64,000 nt of DNA from CAVTHW01 sp963734625 (GTDB lineage Bacteria; Acidobacteriota; Terriglobia; Bryobacterales; Bryobacteraceae), in assembly GCA_963734625.1 (NCBI GenBank), contig CAVTHW010000018.1, positions 248,001 to 312,000 on the forward strand. The letters are read 5' to 3'. The notes beneath the pieces were generated by a model, which saw nothing but the letters and a program-made list of their open reading frames with translations, ran no database searches and was not told where the DNA came from. The translations under genes were made by a program, and so were the position numbers. Each line of letters starts with the position of its first letter. Positions within the stretch are counted from its first letter, which is position 1. Shown here in pieces: positions 39,915 to 49,377 of this stretch.

Positions 39915-41655
39915 ATCGGGTCGAGTGACGGGGATTGCGCCCCGTCACCCTCCCACACCACCGGACGTGCGGTTTTCCGCATCCGGCGGTTGAAGCAAGC
40001 GGCTCGTTATCTGCCGCCAGATCCGATGGCATCAGAAAGCCATGACGGCGAAGCGTCGCGTTCGAGAGCGCCGTGTGCAGACTCGGCTGGCCGGCCATGC
40101 CAGGCCCCTGCGGCAACTCTGCGCGACCTGGAGCATACGTCCGCGTAGGCCCAGACTCCGCAGCCGGCGCTGCTCTCCCTTCTGGGCTGTGCCACCGCAG
40201 CCAAAAGCATTTCCGGATATGCCGTCGGATCCATCCCTCCAGCCGGAAGATGGGGTGGCGATGTTCGGCCAGCCGGTAGTATCCCCACCAGCCCCGCACA
40301 TACTGCTGCCAGGCGTCCCGCAGTTGGTTACTGGTTCGGCTCTGACAGCTCCGCCACTTCTCCCGTACTTTCGCTTTGAATCGCTCCAGACTTTCCGGAG
40401 CCGCTTCAATCTGCAGTTCGCGGTTCAGGCGAAATCCCAGGAATTTTCGTTCCCAGACCCTCCCTACCCCGCTCTTGGTCGGCGTTCACCTGTAGCCGCA
40501 GATGCTTCTCGATCCATCCCTGAACCGACTCCATCACCCGCTCCGCCGCCCGTTGACTGCCTACGTAGATGTTGCAGTCATCCGCGTACCGGCTGAAGTG
40601 GTGCCCTCGTCGCTCCAGTTCCCGATCCACCCCGTCCAGGTAGATGTTGGCTAACAGCGGAGATAGCGGTCCGCCTTGCGGCGTCCCTTCTACGCTGCTT
40701 ACCACCACCCCGTCCAGCATCGCCCCCGCTCGCAGATATCTCCCGATCAGCTTCAACACCCGTTTGTCTCGGATCACTTGCGCGATCTTCCCCATCAGGA
40801 TGTCCCGGTTCACGCGGTCGAAAAATTTGGCAATGTCCAAATCCACTACCCAGTCCTGGCCTGCCCGGGCATACCCTTGCGCGGCTCGCACCGCATCGGC
40901 GCACTCCGCCCCGGCCGGAATCCATAGCTGTGCTCACTGAATCGTGGCTCCCAGATCGGTGTCATCGCCTGCAACAACATCTGCTGGATGAACCGGTCCA
41001 TCACCGTCGGAATCCCCAACATCCGCGTTCCCCCGTTCGGCTTGGGTATCTCTACCCGCCTCACTGGGCTCGGCGTATAGGTTCCCGCCATCAGCTTGCG
41101 CATGGATCTTCGGCCAGTGCTTCAGAAGGTGTCCGTTCAACTCCGTCCGTCTTCATCCCGTCGATCCCCGGCGCTCCCTGATTCGCGATCACCGCTTTCA
41201 GGGCCTGTCCGGTAGTTCTCCGGGCTGACTACTTCTTCCATCAGGTTCTCGTACATCGCTTTCTGTCAGAGGTTCCGCAGAAGTTCCGCCTCGGGACCGC
41301 CGACGCCAGGCTCGCCGCGGTTCCACCGCTTCTGCCCGTTGCACTCTCCGGGAGACGACCGCAGTTGTCGCGCCCTTCGGATTTCAGATCCCTACTCGGC
41401 GTTCCCTTCAGTCTCCTCTCTAGCTCTGCCTTGCCTCTTCGGCCCTTCGCTCCACGGGCGTTACCCGGCTTCCTCGCTACTACGGCGTCTGCTGACTTCT
41501 TCCCGCGCTCTCACCGGGAAGATCTCCCCAGGTTAGGTGCAGAATCTGTCCCCTCGCGCCGCCCGGCTCTACCGGATGCGTCTCGGATGACGTTTGGGCT
41601 TCGCTGTTGCCAGCCAGCTTGCCGCCCGCACCCGGCCTCACTGCCGGTTCGTGTT
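39915..41655 (-). mobile_element. Group II intron 1
   Basis: On the minus strand the 3' end shows a domain V hairpin (GCCGGATGCGGAAAACCGCA, near 39990-39965) and then domain VI (GGGAGGGTGACGGGGCGCAA, near 39953). It ends in CCCGAT at 39915. The downstream exon is the right arm of a REP palindrome. It encodes the reverse transcriptase described separately. The 5' boundary near 41655 is uncertain; it is placed where similarity with intron 2 begins (GAACACGAAC). Spliced activity is doubtful because the reverse transcriptase is broken. Confidence 0.75.
39985..41256 (-). pseudogene. ltrA: Group II intron reverse transcriptase/maturase 1, broken
   Basis: The start is ATG 41256 (MYENLMEEVV), and the 3' limit is approximate. 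Pieces in different frames cover the RT and maturase: MAGTYTPSPVRRVEIPKPNG, the RT core DWVVDLDIAKFFDRVN, SSVEGTPQGGPLSPLLANIY, the catalytic YADD in FSRYADDCNIYVG, and the maturase motif YVRGWWGYYRLAE, then RRHIRKCFWLRWH. At least five frame changes are needed. It lacks an endonuclease domain. Some shifts may be sequencing errors, but their density suggests a dead copy. Confidence 0.75.
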
Positions 41656-41737
41656 CCTGGTGGAAGAATTTGAGCAACGTCTTGGGCGAGGCCTTCTGCA
41701 GTTGCGGCAGAGTCGGCCACTGCAACAGCAGATCTCC
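41650..41737 (-). mobile_element. IS110-type transposase scrap between the introns
   Basis: About 85 bases between intron 2 and intron 1 read LLLQWPTLPQLQKASPK and then LLKFFHQEH on the minus strand. This is the style of the central region of IS110-family transposases. Both ends are cut by intron sequence. Confidence 0.5.
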
Positions 41738-43445
41738 CACCACCGACGTGCGGTTTTCCGCATACGGCGGTTGAACCCAGCGGCTTTAAGGTCGCCGCAA
41801 GATCTGATGGCATGGGAAAGCCGTACCGCCGCAGGGTCTCGTTGTTCAGGGCGCGGTGCAATTCGGGCTGTTCGGCCACACCCCAGGCGCCGCGACGGCT
41901 GCGTCGCCACACCCAAAGCGGGGCCGCTCAATCCTAACCGCCGTAGGCTTCCGCAATCGCCCTGCCCGGCCGTGCCATCTCAACCAGAAGCATTTCCGTA
42001 TGTGCCTGCGAACCCATGGCTCTAACTCGCGGACAGGTTTCAGTACTTCGGTCAGCCGGAAGTATCCCCACCAGCCTCGTACGTACCGGCTCCACTCGTC
42101 GCGCAGTTGATTACTGGTACGACTGCGTCTGCGCATTCCACATCTCGCGAACCTTTGCCTTGAATCTCTCCAGACTCTCCGGCGCTATGCCGATCCGCTT
42201 CTGGCGATCCAGTCGAAAGCCCAGGAACTTCCGTTCCCAGACCCTCCCCGTTCCGCTCTTAGCGGCGTTCACCTTCAGTCGCAGGTGCTTCTCGATCCAG
42301 TCCCGTATCGATGTCAGCGTCCGTTCCGCCGCCGCCTGACTGCCTACGTAGATGTTGCAGTCATCGGCGTACCGGCAGAAGCGGTGCCCTCTCCGCTCCA
42401 GTTCCTTGTCGAGCGCATCCAGATAGATGTTAGCCAGCAGCGGAGACAGCGGCCCACCTTGCGGAGTGCCCTCCACGCTTGCTTCCACCAACCCGTCCAC
42501 CATCGCGCCCCGCCGCAGGTACTTCCCAATCAAATGCAACACCCGTTTGTCCCGGATCACTGCGGCGATCCGGCCCATCAGAATGTCGTGATTGACGTGG
42601 TCGAAGAATTTGGCGATGTCAAAATCCACCACCCAATCCTTCCCTCCCTGCGCATACTGCTGTGCGGCTCTGACGGCGTCCTGCGCGCTGCGTCCTGGCC
42701 GGAACCCGTAACTGTGCTCGCTGAATTGCGGATCGAAGATCGGCGTCAGCACCTGCAACAGCAGTTGCTGAATGAACCGGTCCTGTACCGTCGGGATGCC
42801 CAGCCTCCGCGTGCCCCCGCTGGGCTTCGGTATCTCGACCCGCCTCACGGGGCTCGGAACGTAGGTCCCCTTCAGAAGTTTGTCTTTGAGAATCCACCAG
42901 TTCGCTTGAAGATGCGGTTCCAGTTGCGCCGTCGTCATCCGATCGATGCCCGCCGCTCCCTGGTTGCGTTTCACCGCCCCCAGGGCCAGCCGTGTAGTTC
43001 TCGTCTGTTACGGCTGCTTCCATCAACGTCTCGTACATTGCTCTCCGTCGAAAGGTCCGCGGAAGCTCCGGCCTCGTCTGACCTGCGCCTTCCGGCTCAC
43101 TGCGGCTGCACCGCTTGCTGCCTCGGCGCTCCCAGGCTTCGGCACCGCAGTCGCGGCGCTCGGATTCAGGCCGTTTCCAGCGCCGGTCCTTCCAGTTCCT
43201 TCTCTAGCTCCGTTCTTTTGGTTCTTCGGCCCTTGGCTCCACCGCCGTTACGCGGCTTCTCAGCTACTACGGCCTCTGCTGACTTCTCCTCCGGCTCTCA
43301 CGCAGAGAGATCTCCCCAGGTAAGGTGCAGAATCTTTCCCCTCGGGCCGTCTGGCTCTACCTGATGCGTCTTGATGAGCTTTGGGCTTCGCTGTTCAGGG
43401 CCAGCTTGCCGCCCGCACCCGGCCTCGCTGCCAGTTCGTGTTCCT
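41738..43445 (-). mobile_element. Group II intron 2, 3' end truncated
   Basis: This element is related to intron 1 over its whole length. On the minus strand the domain V hairpin (GCCGTATGCGGAAAACCGCA, near 41770-41750) is present. The sequence then leaves the intron 1 pattern after GTGGGAG and runs into the IS110 scrap, so domain VI is missing. Without it lariat splicing should fail. The 5' boundary near 43445 is approximate. Confidence 0.7.
41775..43038 (-). pseudogene. ltrA: Group II intron reverse transcriptase/maturase 2, broken
   Basis: The start is ATG 43038 (MYETLMEAAVTDENY). One frame break near 42985 precedes the long intact piece 42974-42111, which has DWVVDFDIAKFFDHVNHD, SVEGTPQGGPLSPLLANIY and YADDCNIYVG with the catalytic Asp pair, then KFLGFRLDR. 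A second break near 42120 leads to the maturase segment WSRYVRGWWGYFRLTE and RRHIRKCFWLRWH. The protein would be about 420 residues. This copy is less damaged than intron 1. Confidence 0.78.
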
Positions 43446-43480
43446 ACGGTCGAGGGTTTGCCTACCGCTTCTTTCAGCTT

Positions 43481-43812
43481 CACCTCGCGGCTACGCCTTG
43501 CGGTTCAACTACGGTTGCCGTCATCGGCTCCGATTGGCTCCTTTCATCCAACAAGATTCTGCCCATGCTGGGCACACCCCGCCGCCGGGCTTCTGCCCGG
43601 CGACGACCGCATTTGGCTTGCCTGTCGGCCCCAGCCACTCGCGGGGTGACCAACAAGTGAACGTGGTTTGGCATGACCACAAACGCGTGCAGGTGTTACC
43701 GCCGGAAGCGAATCTCGCCATCGTAGAGCGCTTGGATCACCATCTGGGCGGAAAGATCCGGCCTGAGGGCAGGCTGCCGTGGAGAAGGAAAGTGCCAAAC
43801 AGGGGTTGCCCC
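43481..43812 (-). pseudogene. RAYT transposase fragment
   Basis: The minus strand reads MVIQALYDGEIRFRR, a frame break near 43697, then LHAFVVMPNHVHLLVTPRVAG. This is the conserved N-terminal Y1 transposase segment with the HUH motif in HVH. The catalytic Tyr region is missing; the frame goes on through an unrelated tail to a stop at 43481. Its 43581-43680 part repeats at 39657-39758. Confidence 0.7.
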
Positions 43813-43820
43813 ACGAACCC

Positions 43821-44351
43821 CTACCCGCCGGCGCTCACGATCTTCGCGCACCTGGCACAGAAATCCGCCGACTTAACGTCCACCCGCTCCACTGCGTGCG
43901 TCGAGGCCATCACGCAGCGCCAATCCGGGCAATGCCGCAGACCGAACGTGTGCCCCAGTTCGTGGACCGCTTCCTTCACCGTCCGTTCCCGCAGGGCTTC
44001 GGGATTCGGAGGCAGGCCGTAGAATTCCTCGCGCAGCCGCCGCCGCGAGATCAGGGCGCAGCGGCCTTCCAATTGGGCTTCTCCAAATACGAAGGTCAGC
44101 ACCGGAACGAACAGGTCCCACTCGGTCACGCCCAGCAGCCGCGTCTGGCCGTCCGCCATTCGCGAGAGCTGCTCCAGGATGAGGGTTGAATAGTACTGGC
44201 CGCGCAGCCGGTCGAAAGCGAAGGCCGCGTCGAGCGGCTGTTGCGCCACGTGGCAGGACGTAGAGAAAGTTCGCGCCAGGGCCGCCGCCAGTTCATCCAG
44301 CGGCTCCAGCTCCATCCCTTCCCCCACCGGCTGAAGACGGATCTGTTCCAT
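43821..44351 (-). CDS. Archaemetzincin-family zinc protease
   Basis: The gene encodes 176 residues. The extended zinc motif HELGHTFGLRHC near 129 is followed by C.M and a Cys pair in FCARC. This is the archaemetzincin signature HExxHxxGxxHCx4CxMx17CxxC. The N-terminal half (LEQLSRMADGQTRLLGVTEWDLFVPVLTF) is typical of the family. Archaemetzincins cut peptides but natural substrates are unknown. It is the last gene after the response regulator, 15 bases away, so it is probably made with the sensor system. Confidence 0.85.
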   Translation of the reverse strand: MEQIRLQPVGEGMELEPLDELAAALARTFSTSCHVAQQPLDAAFAFDRLRGQYYSTLILEQLSRMADGQTRLLGVTEWDLFVPVLTFVFGEAQLEGRCALISRRRLREEFYGLPPNPEALRERTVKEAVHELGHTFGLRHCPDWRCVMASTHAVERVDVKSADFCARCAKIVSAGG

Positions 44352-44366
44352 GCCCTGGCGCGCGGA

Positions 44367-45725
44367 TCACTTCAGGCCGTAACGGCGAAGCTTGTTGTAA
44401 AGGGTGGTCCGGTCGATTTCCAGAATCCGGGCCGCGCGGGAAAGGTTGTTGGTGGTTTCCCGCAATACGCGCTCGATGTGCGCGCGCTCGATCTCCTCCA
44501 GGCTTTGCCCGCCGGGGGCGGAGGATGAGTGCAACTGGAACGGGAAGTCCGCCGCCTGGATCTCCGGCCCGCGCCCGATCACCAGCGCCCGCTCGACCGC
44601 GTTCTCCAATTCCCGGACATTGCCCGGCCAGTCGTGACTCAGCAGCAGCTCCACCGCCTCCTGCGAAAGCCGGGGCACGGGCTTGTTCATAGCCGTCGCA
44701 AACTTCGTCAGAAAGTGGTTGGCCAGCAGCGGCACGTCCTCGCGCCGTTCGCGCAACGGCGGCAAATCGATGGCGAACACCTTCAGGCGGTAGAACAGGT
44801 CGGGCCGGAACGTGCCGGCCTTCACCAACTCCTCCAGGTTCTTGTTCGTCGCGGCCACACAGCGGAAGTCCACCTTGATGGTTTGCGTGCCGCCCACCCG
44901 CTGGATCTCTTTCTCTTGCAGCACCCGCAACAGATCGGTCTGGGTCTTCAGGCTGATGTCGCTGATTTCGTCCAAAAAGACCGTGCCGCCGTCGGCCACC
45001 TCGAACTTGCCCTTCTTGCGGTACTGCGCGCCCGTGAAGGCCCCGCGCTCGTGGCCGAAGAGTTCGCTTTCGAGCAGGGTCTCGGTCAGCGCACCGCAGT
45101 GGATGACCACCATCGGCATGTGACGCCGCGGGCTGGCGGCGTGGATCGCGCGCGCAACCAGTTCCTTGCCGGTGCCGCTCTCGCCGAAAATCAGGACCGT
45201 GGTGTCGGCGGCCGCCACCATCTCCACCAGCTCCAGCACCCGCCGCATCCCCGGGCTGTTGCCGATCAGCTTGGTTTCGGGGTAGATCTCCTGAAGGTTC
45301 TCCCGGAGCTGTTCCAGTTCCCGCCGGTAGCGCCGGTGCCCCAGCGCGTTGTTGACCAGGTGAACCAGTTCGTCCGGATCGATGGGTTTCGTTACATAAT
45401 CGTACGCGCCGGCCTTAAGCGCCTGCACCGCCGTTTCAACCGAGGCGTAGCCGGTCATGATAATCACGGTGAGCTCGGGATCCACCTCGCGCAGCTTCTT
45501 CTGCAATTCCATGCCGTCCATGCCCGGCATCTTGATGTCGAGCAGCGCCAGATCCCACTGGGTCTTCTGGATGGCCGTGAGCGCCTCCCGGCCGCTCGCC
45601 ATGGCCCCGGTATCGTAGCCCTCGCTGTCGAACCACTTCTGCAGCGAATCGCGCACTATCAGTTCGTCGTCGACGATGAGGATTCGGCCCTTCTGCCGGC
45701 CGGTGTACGTCTCACGCTCTGCCAT
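44367..45725 (-). CDS. NtrC-family sigma-54 response regulator
   Basis: The 452-residue protein has three parts. The receiver domain (12-125) has acidic DDE, the phosphorylated Asp in LALLDIKMPGMDG, Thr in IIMTGYAS and Lys in YVTKPID. The AAA+ domain (150-385) has Walker A GESGTGKEL, the sigma-54 loop GAFTGA, Walker B GGTVFLDEI and the R fingers. The Fis-type helix-turn-helix is NNLSRAARILEIDRTTLYNKL. It activates sigma-54 promoters after phosphorylation by the adjacent kinase, with which it overlaps by 14 bases. Confidence 0.93.
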   Translation of the reverse strand: MAERETYTGRQKGRILIVDDELIVRDSLQKWFDSEGYDTGAMASGREALTAIQKTQWDLALLDIKMPGMDGMELQKKLREVDPELTVIIMTGYASVETAVQALKAGAYDYVTKPIDPDELVHLVNNALGHRRYRRELEQLRENLQEIYPETKLIGNSPGMRRVLELVEMVAAADTTVLIFGESGTGKELVARAIHAASPRRHMPMVVIHCGALTETLLESELFGHERGAFTGAQYRKKGKFEVADGGTVFLDEISDISLKTQTDLLRVLQEKEIQRVGGTQTIKVDFRCVAATNKNLEELVKAGTFRPDLFYRLKVFAIDLPPLRERREDVPLLANHFLTKFATAMNKPVPRLSQEAVELLLSHDWPGNVRELENAVERALVIGRGPEIQAADFPFQLHSSSAPGGQSLEEIERAHIERVLRETTNNLSRAARILEIDRTTLYNKLRRYGLK

Positions 45726-47353
45726 CGGTTGTCTCCGTTGCTTCCGAGCTTTCGAGCGGCAGCGTCAAAGTGAATTCGGCGCCGCGCTCGGGCTCGGATT
45801 GTACCGTCAGCCGGCCGTTGTGCCGCCCGGCGATGTTGCTGGCCACCGCCAGCCCCAGCCCCGTGCGGTGCTGGTGCTCCTTGGTGGTAAAGAAGGGTTC
45901 GAAAATGTGAGGAAGCACGTCCGGCGCAATGCCCGCCCCGCTGTCCCGCACGCGGAGCTGGATGGCCGCGCCGCTGGGGTCGAGACTCGTCTCCACCTCC
46001 AGACGTCCGCCCGCCGGCAGCGCCTCGATCGCATTCACCAGCAGCACCAGCGCGACTTGCTGTATCTGGTCTCCATCGCACATGCAGAGGGGCAGATCCG
46101 GGGCGAGGTTGTCGGCCAGTTCGATTCCCTGCAACTCCAGTTGGTGGCGCACCAGGACCAGCGCCCGGCGCAGCAGTACGTTCACGTCCTGCGGCTGCCG
46201 GCGCGGCGGCGCCTGGCGGGCGAACGCCAGCAGGTTCTTCATGATCTCCCCGCAGCGCTTGCTCTCCCGCTCGATGATGCGAAGCTGCTCGACAGCCTGA
46301 GGCTTGGAAGACCAGGTCGGGCTGGCTTCCTCCAGATCCTTCAGAACCAGGCGCGAGTAAGTCAGGATCCCGAACAAAGGATTGTTGACTTCGTGGGCCA
46401 CCGTCGCCGCAAGCTTCCCGAGCGACGCCATCTTCTCGCTCGCCACCAGGCCGGTGTAGGCTTGTTCCAGCTCTTGCGTCTTCCTGGCGGCGCGATCCTC
46501 CAGCGAGCGGGTCCAGGCGGTGATTTCGGCGCGCGCCCGGGCCAGGTCTTCGGTCATCTTGTTAAAGGAGGCGGCCAGCTCGCCGAGTTCGTCCTCGGAG
46601 CGGACGGCCAGACGGTGGTCCAGGTCGCCGCCCGCCACCTTCTTGGTGCCCGCGATCAGTTCGCGAACCGGCCGGTGCACTTCGAACAGGATGAACCCCA
46701 CGCTGATGAGCGAGCCCAGCAGCACCGAAAGCGCCGTGAGCCAGCCCAGGTAGCGGCGGTAATCGGCAAGCTGCGCGTCCACGTTCGCCAGGGAGAGAAC
46801 GGTGTCGAGAGTGCCCAGAACGCTGCGTCCCGGCGGGTGGCAATTGGCACCGTAACAAGCGGGTCGATTTTCGACCGGGCGGATGATCCCCAGCACTCGC
46901 TCGCCGCTCGCTTCGGTGAAGTTCCGGGCGCGATCCGGGCGATTCAACCGCACCAGCGGCGAGGCCTGCGCGTGACACCCGTAGCAGAGCTTCCTCCTGC
47001 TTGTTCACCACGGTGTTGACTTCGGCCGGGTCGGTCGAAAAGCTGATGCGGCCCTCTTCGTTGAAAATCCTGATCCGGCGCAGCCCCGGTTCGCTGCCCA
47101 TGTCGTTGATCATCTGGTACAGCGCCTTGCGATCGTTGTGCAGCATCTGGTACTCGGTGCTGCGCAGGATTACGTCGCTGATGCGGTCGGCGCTCTGAAG
47201 CACCAGCTCCTCGGAGTGGCGGCGGTGCTCCCGCAAGCTCAGGTAGCCGACGAGGGCGACAAAAGCGGCGAAGCTCGCCACCACGCTGGCGGCGAGCTTT
47301 ACGGTGAGAGTGATGCGGAAGCGTCTCTGCCCTTCTTCCGGCGCCGCCGCCAC
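45712..47353 (-). CDS. Haem-c sensor histidine kinase, one frame break
   Basis: The frames 47353-46562 and 46953-45712 join near 46998, giving about 546 residues. A membrane helix (LAASVVASFAAFVALVGYL) is followed by a periplasmic sensor. Just after the break the sequence reads KLCYGCHAQASPLVR, a CxxCH haem motif, and further on ACYGANCHPPG, a Cx4CH motif. A second membrane helix, a HAMP domain (HRPVRELIAGTKKVAGGDL), the H-box (LGKLAATVAHEVNNPL), N box (VLLVNAIEALP) and G boxes (DSGAGI, GLGLAV) follow. It should sense redox state or gas through haem. Confidence 0.88.
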
Positions 47354-48532
47354 CTAGTCTCCTCCAGCCGTCGTCAGTTGAACCGCCTCTTTCTCGACAG
47401 CCGGAGTAAGTGGAACGGTCTCTTCCTCGAAGATCGGCAAGTACTTCACGGCGAAATGAAAGATGGCAAAGCCCACGGCGACTATCATCAGCGTCACGGC
47501 CGCTTCACTCCACTTTGGCACATAGTGTACCCCTGAGCCAGCCTCCATGCCCGTCACGCTGACGTTCAACCGGTTGGAAATGAATCCGCAGATCACCGAC
47601 ACCGCGCACCAGTATGTCGCCGCGGCGCTGGCGCGGATGCGGTCCTGAAACAGCAGGAGCATAGGCAGAGCCATCAGGGCTATCTCCAGCCCGAACAGGT
47701 ACGATTCCGTGCTCCCCTGCCATAACAGCGGTAGAGCTCCCCGGCGTAACAGATCCAGGAAGCGCATCGCCAGATAGACGCTCGTAAGCACCGCCAGCAC
47801 CCGCGCCAGCCCCTGCAGTAGGTGCAGTTCCAGGCGCCGCCCGAATGCCTTGCTCGAGTGCCAGGACTCGAAAATCGTCATCGCCAGACCCACCATCAGC
47901 GCCGAGAAAAAGAAGAATACCGGGAGCAGCGGCGTGTACCAGAGCGGGTGCAGCTTGTAGGGCACGATCAGATAGAGGCTGCCCAGCGACGACTGGTGCA
48001 GCGTCGACAGCAGCACCCCGAGGATCACCAGCGGGATCAGCACCGTCCGCATCCAGCGCAGCGGAACATGCCACTTCAGGCGCTCCAGCACGATCGGCGT
48101 GAATTCCAGAGCCAGCACCGTGGTGTAGAGCGTCACGCACCAGCCCACCTCGAACATCACCGAGTGCGGGTTCCACATCACCAGCGGATGCCAGACCCGA
48201 TAGGGCCGCCCCAGGTCGAACAGCAGCGCCACGATGACCAGCACGTAGCCTAGGAACGCGGTCAGGATGGCCGGCCGCACAATCGGCTCGTATTTCCGGA
48301 TGTTGAACACGTGGACCGTGGCCGCCAGAGTGAATCCGCCGGCCGCGAGACCGACGCCGCAGAGAATATCGAAGCCGATCCACAGGCCCCAGGGAAACTG
48401 GTCGCTCAGGTTGGTCACCGCCCCCAGCCCGCGGAAAACGCGCAAGTACGTGGCGTAGAGCCCCGCCAGCATCACCACCAGGAAGACGGCGCGCCAGAAA
48501 GTGAACCGCGGCAGCCGGCTGATGTTAGACAT
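47354..48532 (-). CDS. hybB: NrfD/HybB-like quinone-interacting membrane protein
   Basis: The gene encodes 392 residues with about ten hydrophobic segments. NrfD/HybB family features include QFPWGLWIGFDILCGVGLAAGG near 44, FDLGRPYRVWHPLVMWNPHSVMFEVGW near 105 and LHQSSLGSLYL near 188. This family exchanges electrons between membrane quinones and an iron-sulfur partner, here the HybA-like gene that precedes and overlaps it by eight bases. No hydrogenase or molybdopterin catalytic subunit is near, so the partner is probably another acceptor, perhaps the Mtr conduit. Confidence 0.9.
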   Translation of the reverse strand: MSNISRLPRFTFWRAVFLVVMLAGLYATYLRVFRGLGAVTNLSDQFPWGLWIGFDILCGVGLAAGGFTLAATVHVFNIRKYEPIVRPAILTAFLGYVLVIVALLFDLGRPYRVWHPLVMWNPHSVMFEVGWCVTLYTTVLALEFTPIVLERLKWHVPLRWMRTVLIPLVILGVLLSTLHQSSLGSLYLIVPYKLHPLWYTPLLPVFFFFSALMVGLAMTIFESWHSSKAFGRRLELHLLQGLARVLAVLTSVYLAMRFLDLLRRGALPLLWQGSTESYLFGLEIALMALPMLLLFQDRIRASAAATYWCAVSVICGFISNRLNVSVTGMEAGSGVHYVPKWSEAAVTLMIVAVGFAIFHFAVKYLPIFEEETVPLTPAVEKEAVQLTTAGGD

Positions 48533-49298
48533 TTTTCTTCCTCCTGGCGCCGCGCTTCGGGCCCTCCGCGGCCGCCACTTCCTCCCGCCGGTGGGTGATC
48601 CAGTAGATTCCCCCCAGCAAGGCGCTGCCTGTTCCCACCACGTCCGGAACGAAGGCCAGCACCCGGCCGGTCAGTTCCGGCAGCGGCTGCTGGGGCAGGT
48701 TCGCGCGGATTCCGAACTGCTCCAGCGGAATCGCGGACAGGTAAAAGACCGAAGTGCCTCCCACGTCGTTGAGCCCGTAAATGCGCCCGTCGTACTTCTT
48801 GGGGTCCTCGGCCAGCCGGCGGCGCGCCTCCTGGATCAGCGCCTCGCGCTCGCCCGTGACGGTAGCGTTTGTGGGGCATGCCTCCGAGCACGCGGTAGGC
48901 TTGCCGGCGGTCAGGCGCTCGGCGCACATGTTGCATTTCTTGACCTTCGGCAGCGTCTTGCTCCACTCGTACACCGGCACTTGGTAAGGACACGCGAACA
49001 TGCAGTAGCGGCAGCCCATGCAGCGGTCCTCCTCGTAAATCACCGGACCGAGCGCGGTCTTTTGTAGCGCCGCCACCGGGCAAACGGACACGCAGGTCGG
49101 CTGCAAACAGTGCATGCACAGACGGCGCGAAAAGCGTTCGCCCCTGGTCACCACCGTGGTCAGCTTGCGCTCGGAAAGCTTCTCCTCGGAGGCGATGACC
49201 TCGTTATAAGGCATCCCCCACTTCTTGGCGCAGGCATCCTCGCAGGAACGGCACCCTATACATAAAGTGCTGTCGTATAAAATAGCTCTTGAGCTCAT
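48525..49298 (-). CDS. hybA: HybA-like iron-sulfur protein with membrane anchor
   Basis: ATG 49298 (MSSRAILYDSTLCIGC) gives 257 residues; a GTG at 49319 is an alternative. Sixteen Cys in four groups bind four [4Fe-4S] clusters: CIGCRSCEDAC, CMHCLQPTCVSVC, CMGCRYCMFAC and CNMC...CSEAC. A C-terminal membrane anchor lies near 220-240. No Tat signal is visible, unlike E. coli HybA, so its side of the membrane is uncertain. It relays electrons between the NrfD-like protein and a partner. Confidence 0.9.
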   Translation of the reverse strand: MSSRAILYDSTLCIGCRSCEDACAKKWGMPYNEVIASEEKLSERKLTTVVTRGERFSRRLCMHCLQPTCVSVCPVAALQKTALGPVIYEEDRCMGCRYCMFACPYQVPVYEWSKTLPKVKKCNMCAERLTAGKPTACSEACPTNATVTGEREALIQEARRRLAEDPKKYDGRIYGLNDVGGTSVFYLSAIPLEQFGIRANLPQQPLPELTGRVLAFVPDVVGTGSALLGGIYWITHRREEVAAAEGPKRGARRKKNV

Positions 49299-49377
49299 AG
49301 TAATAGCCTGAAAAGGCACACCGCCATCACATAATCGTTAGCAATCCCGCGGCCAATTCCGGCGCCCCGCGGTCAGG

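Noticed and set aside
47354..49298. A NiFe hydrogenase locus
   Set aside because: Only the HybA- and HybB-like accessory subunits are present; no large or small hydrogenase subunit is in the window.
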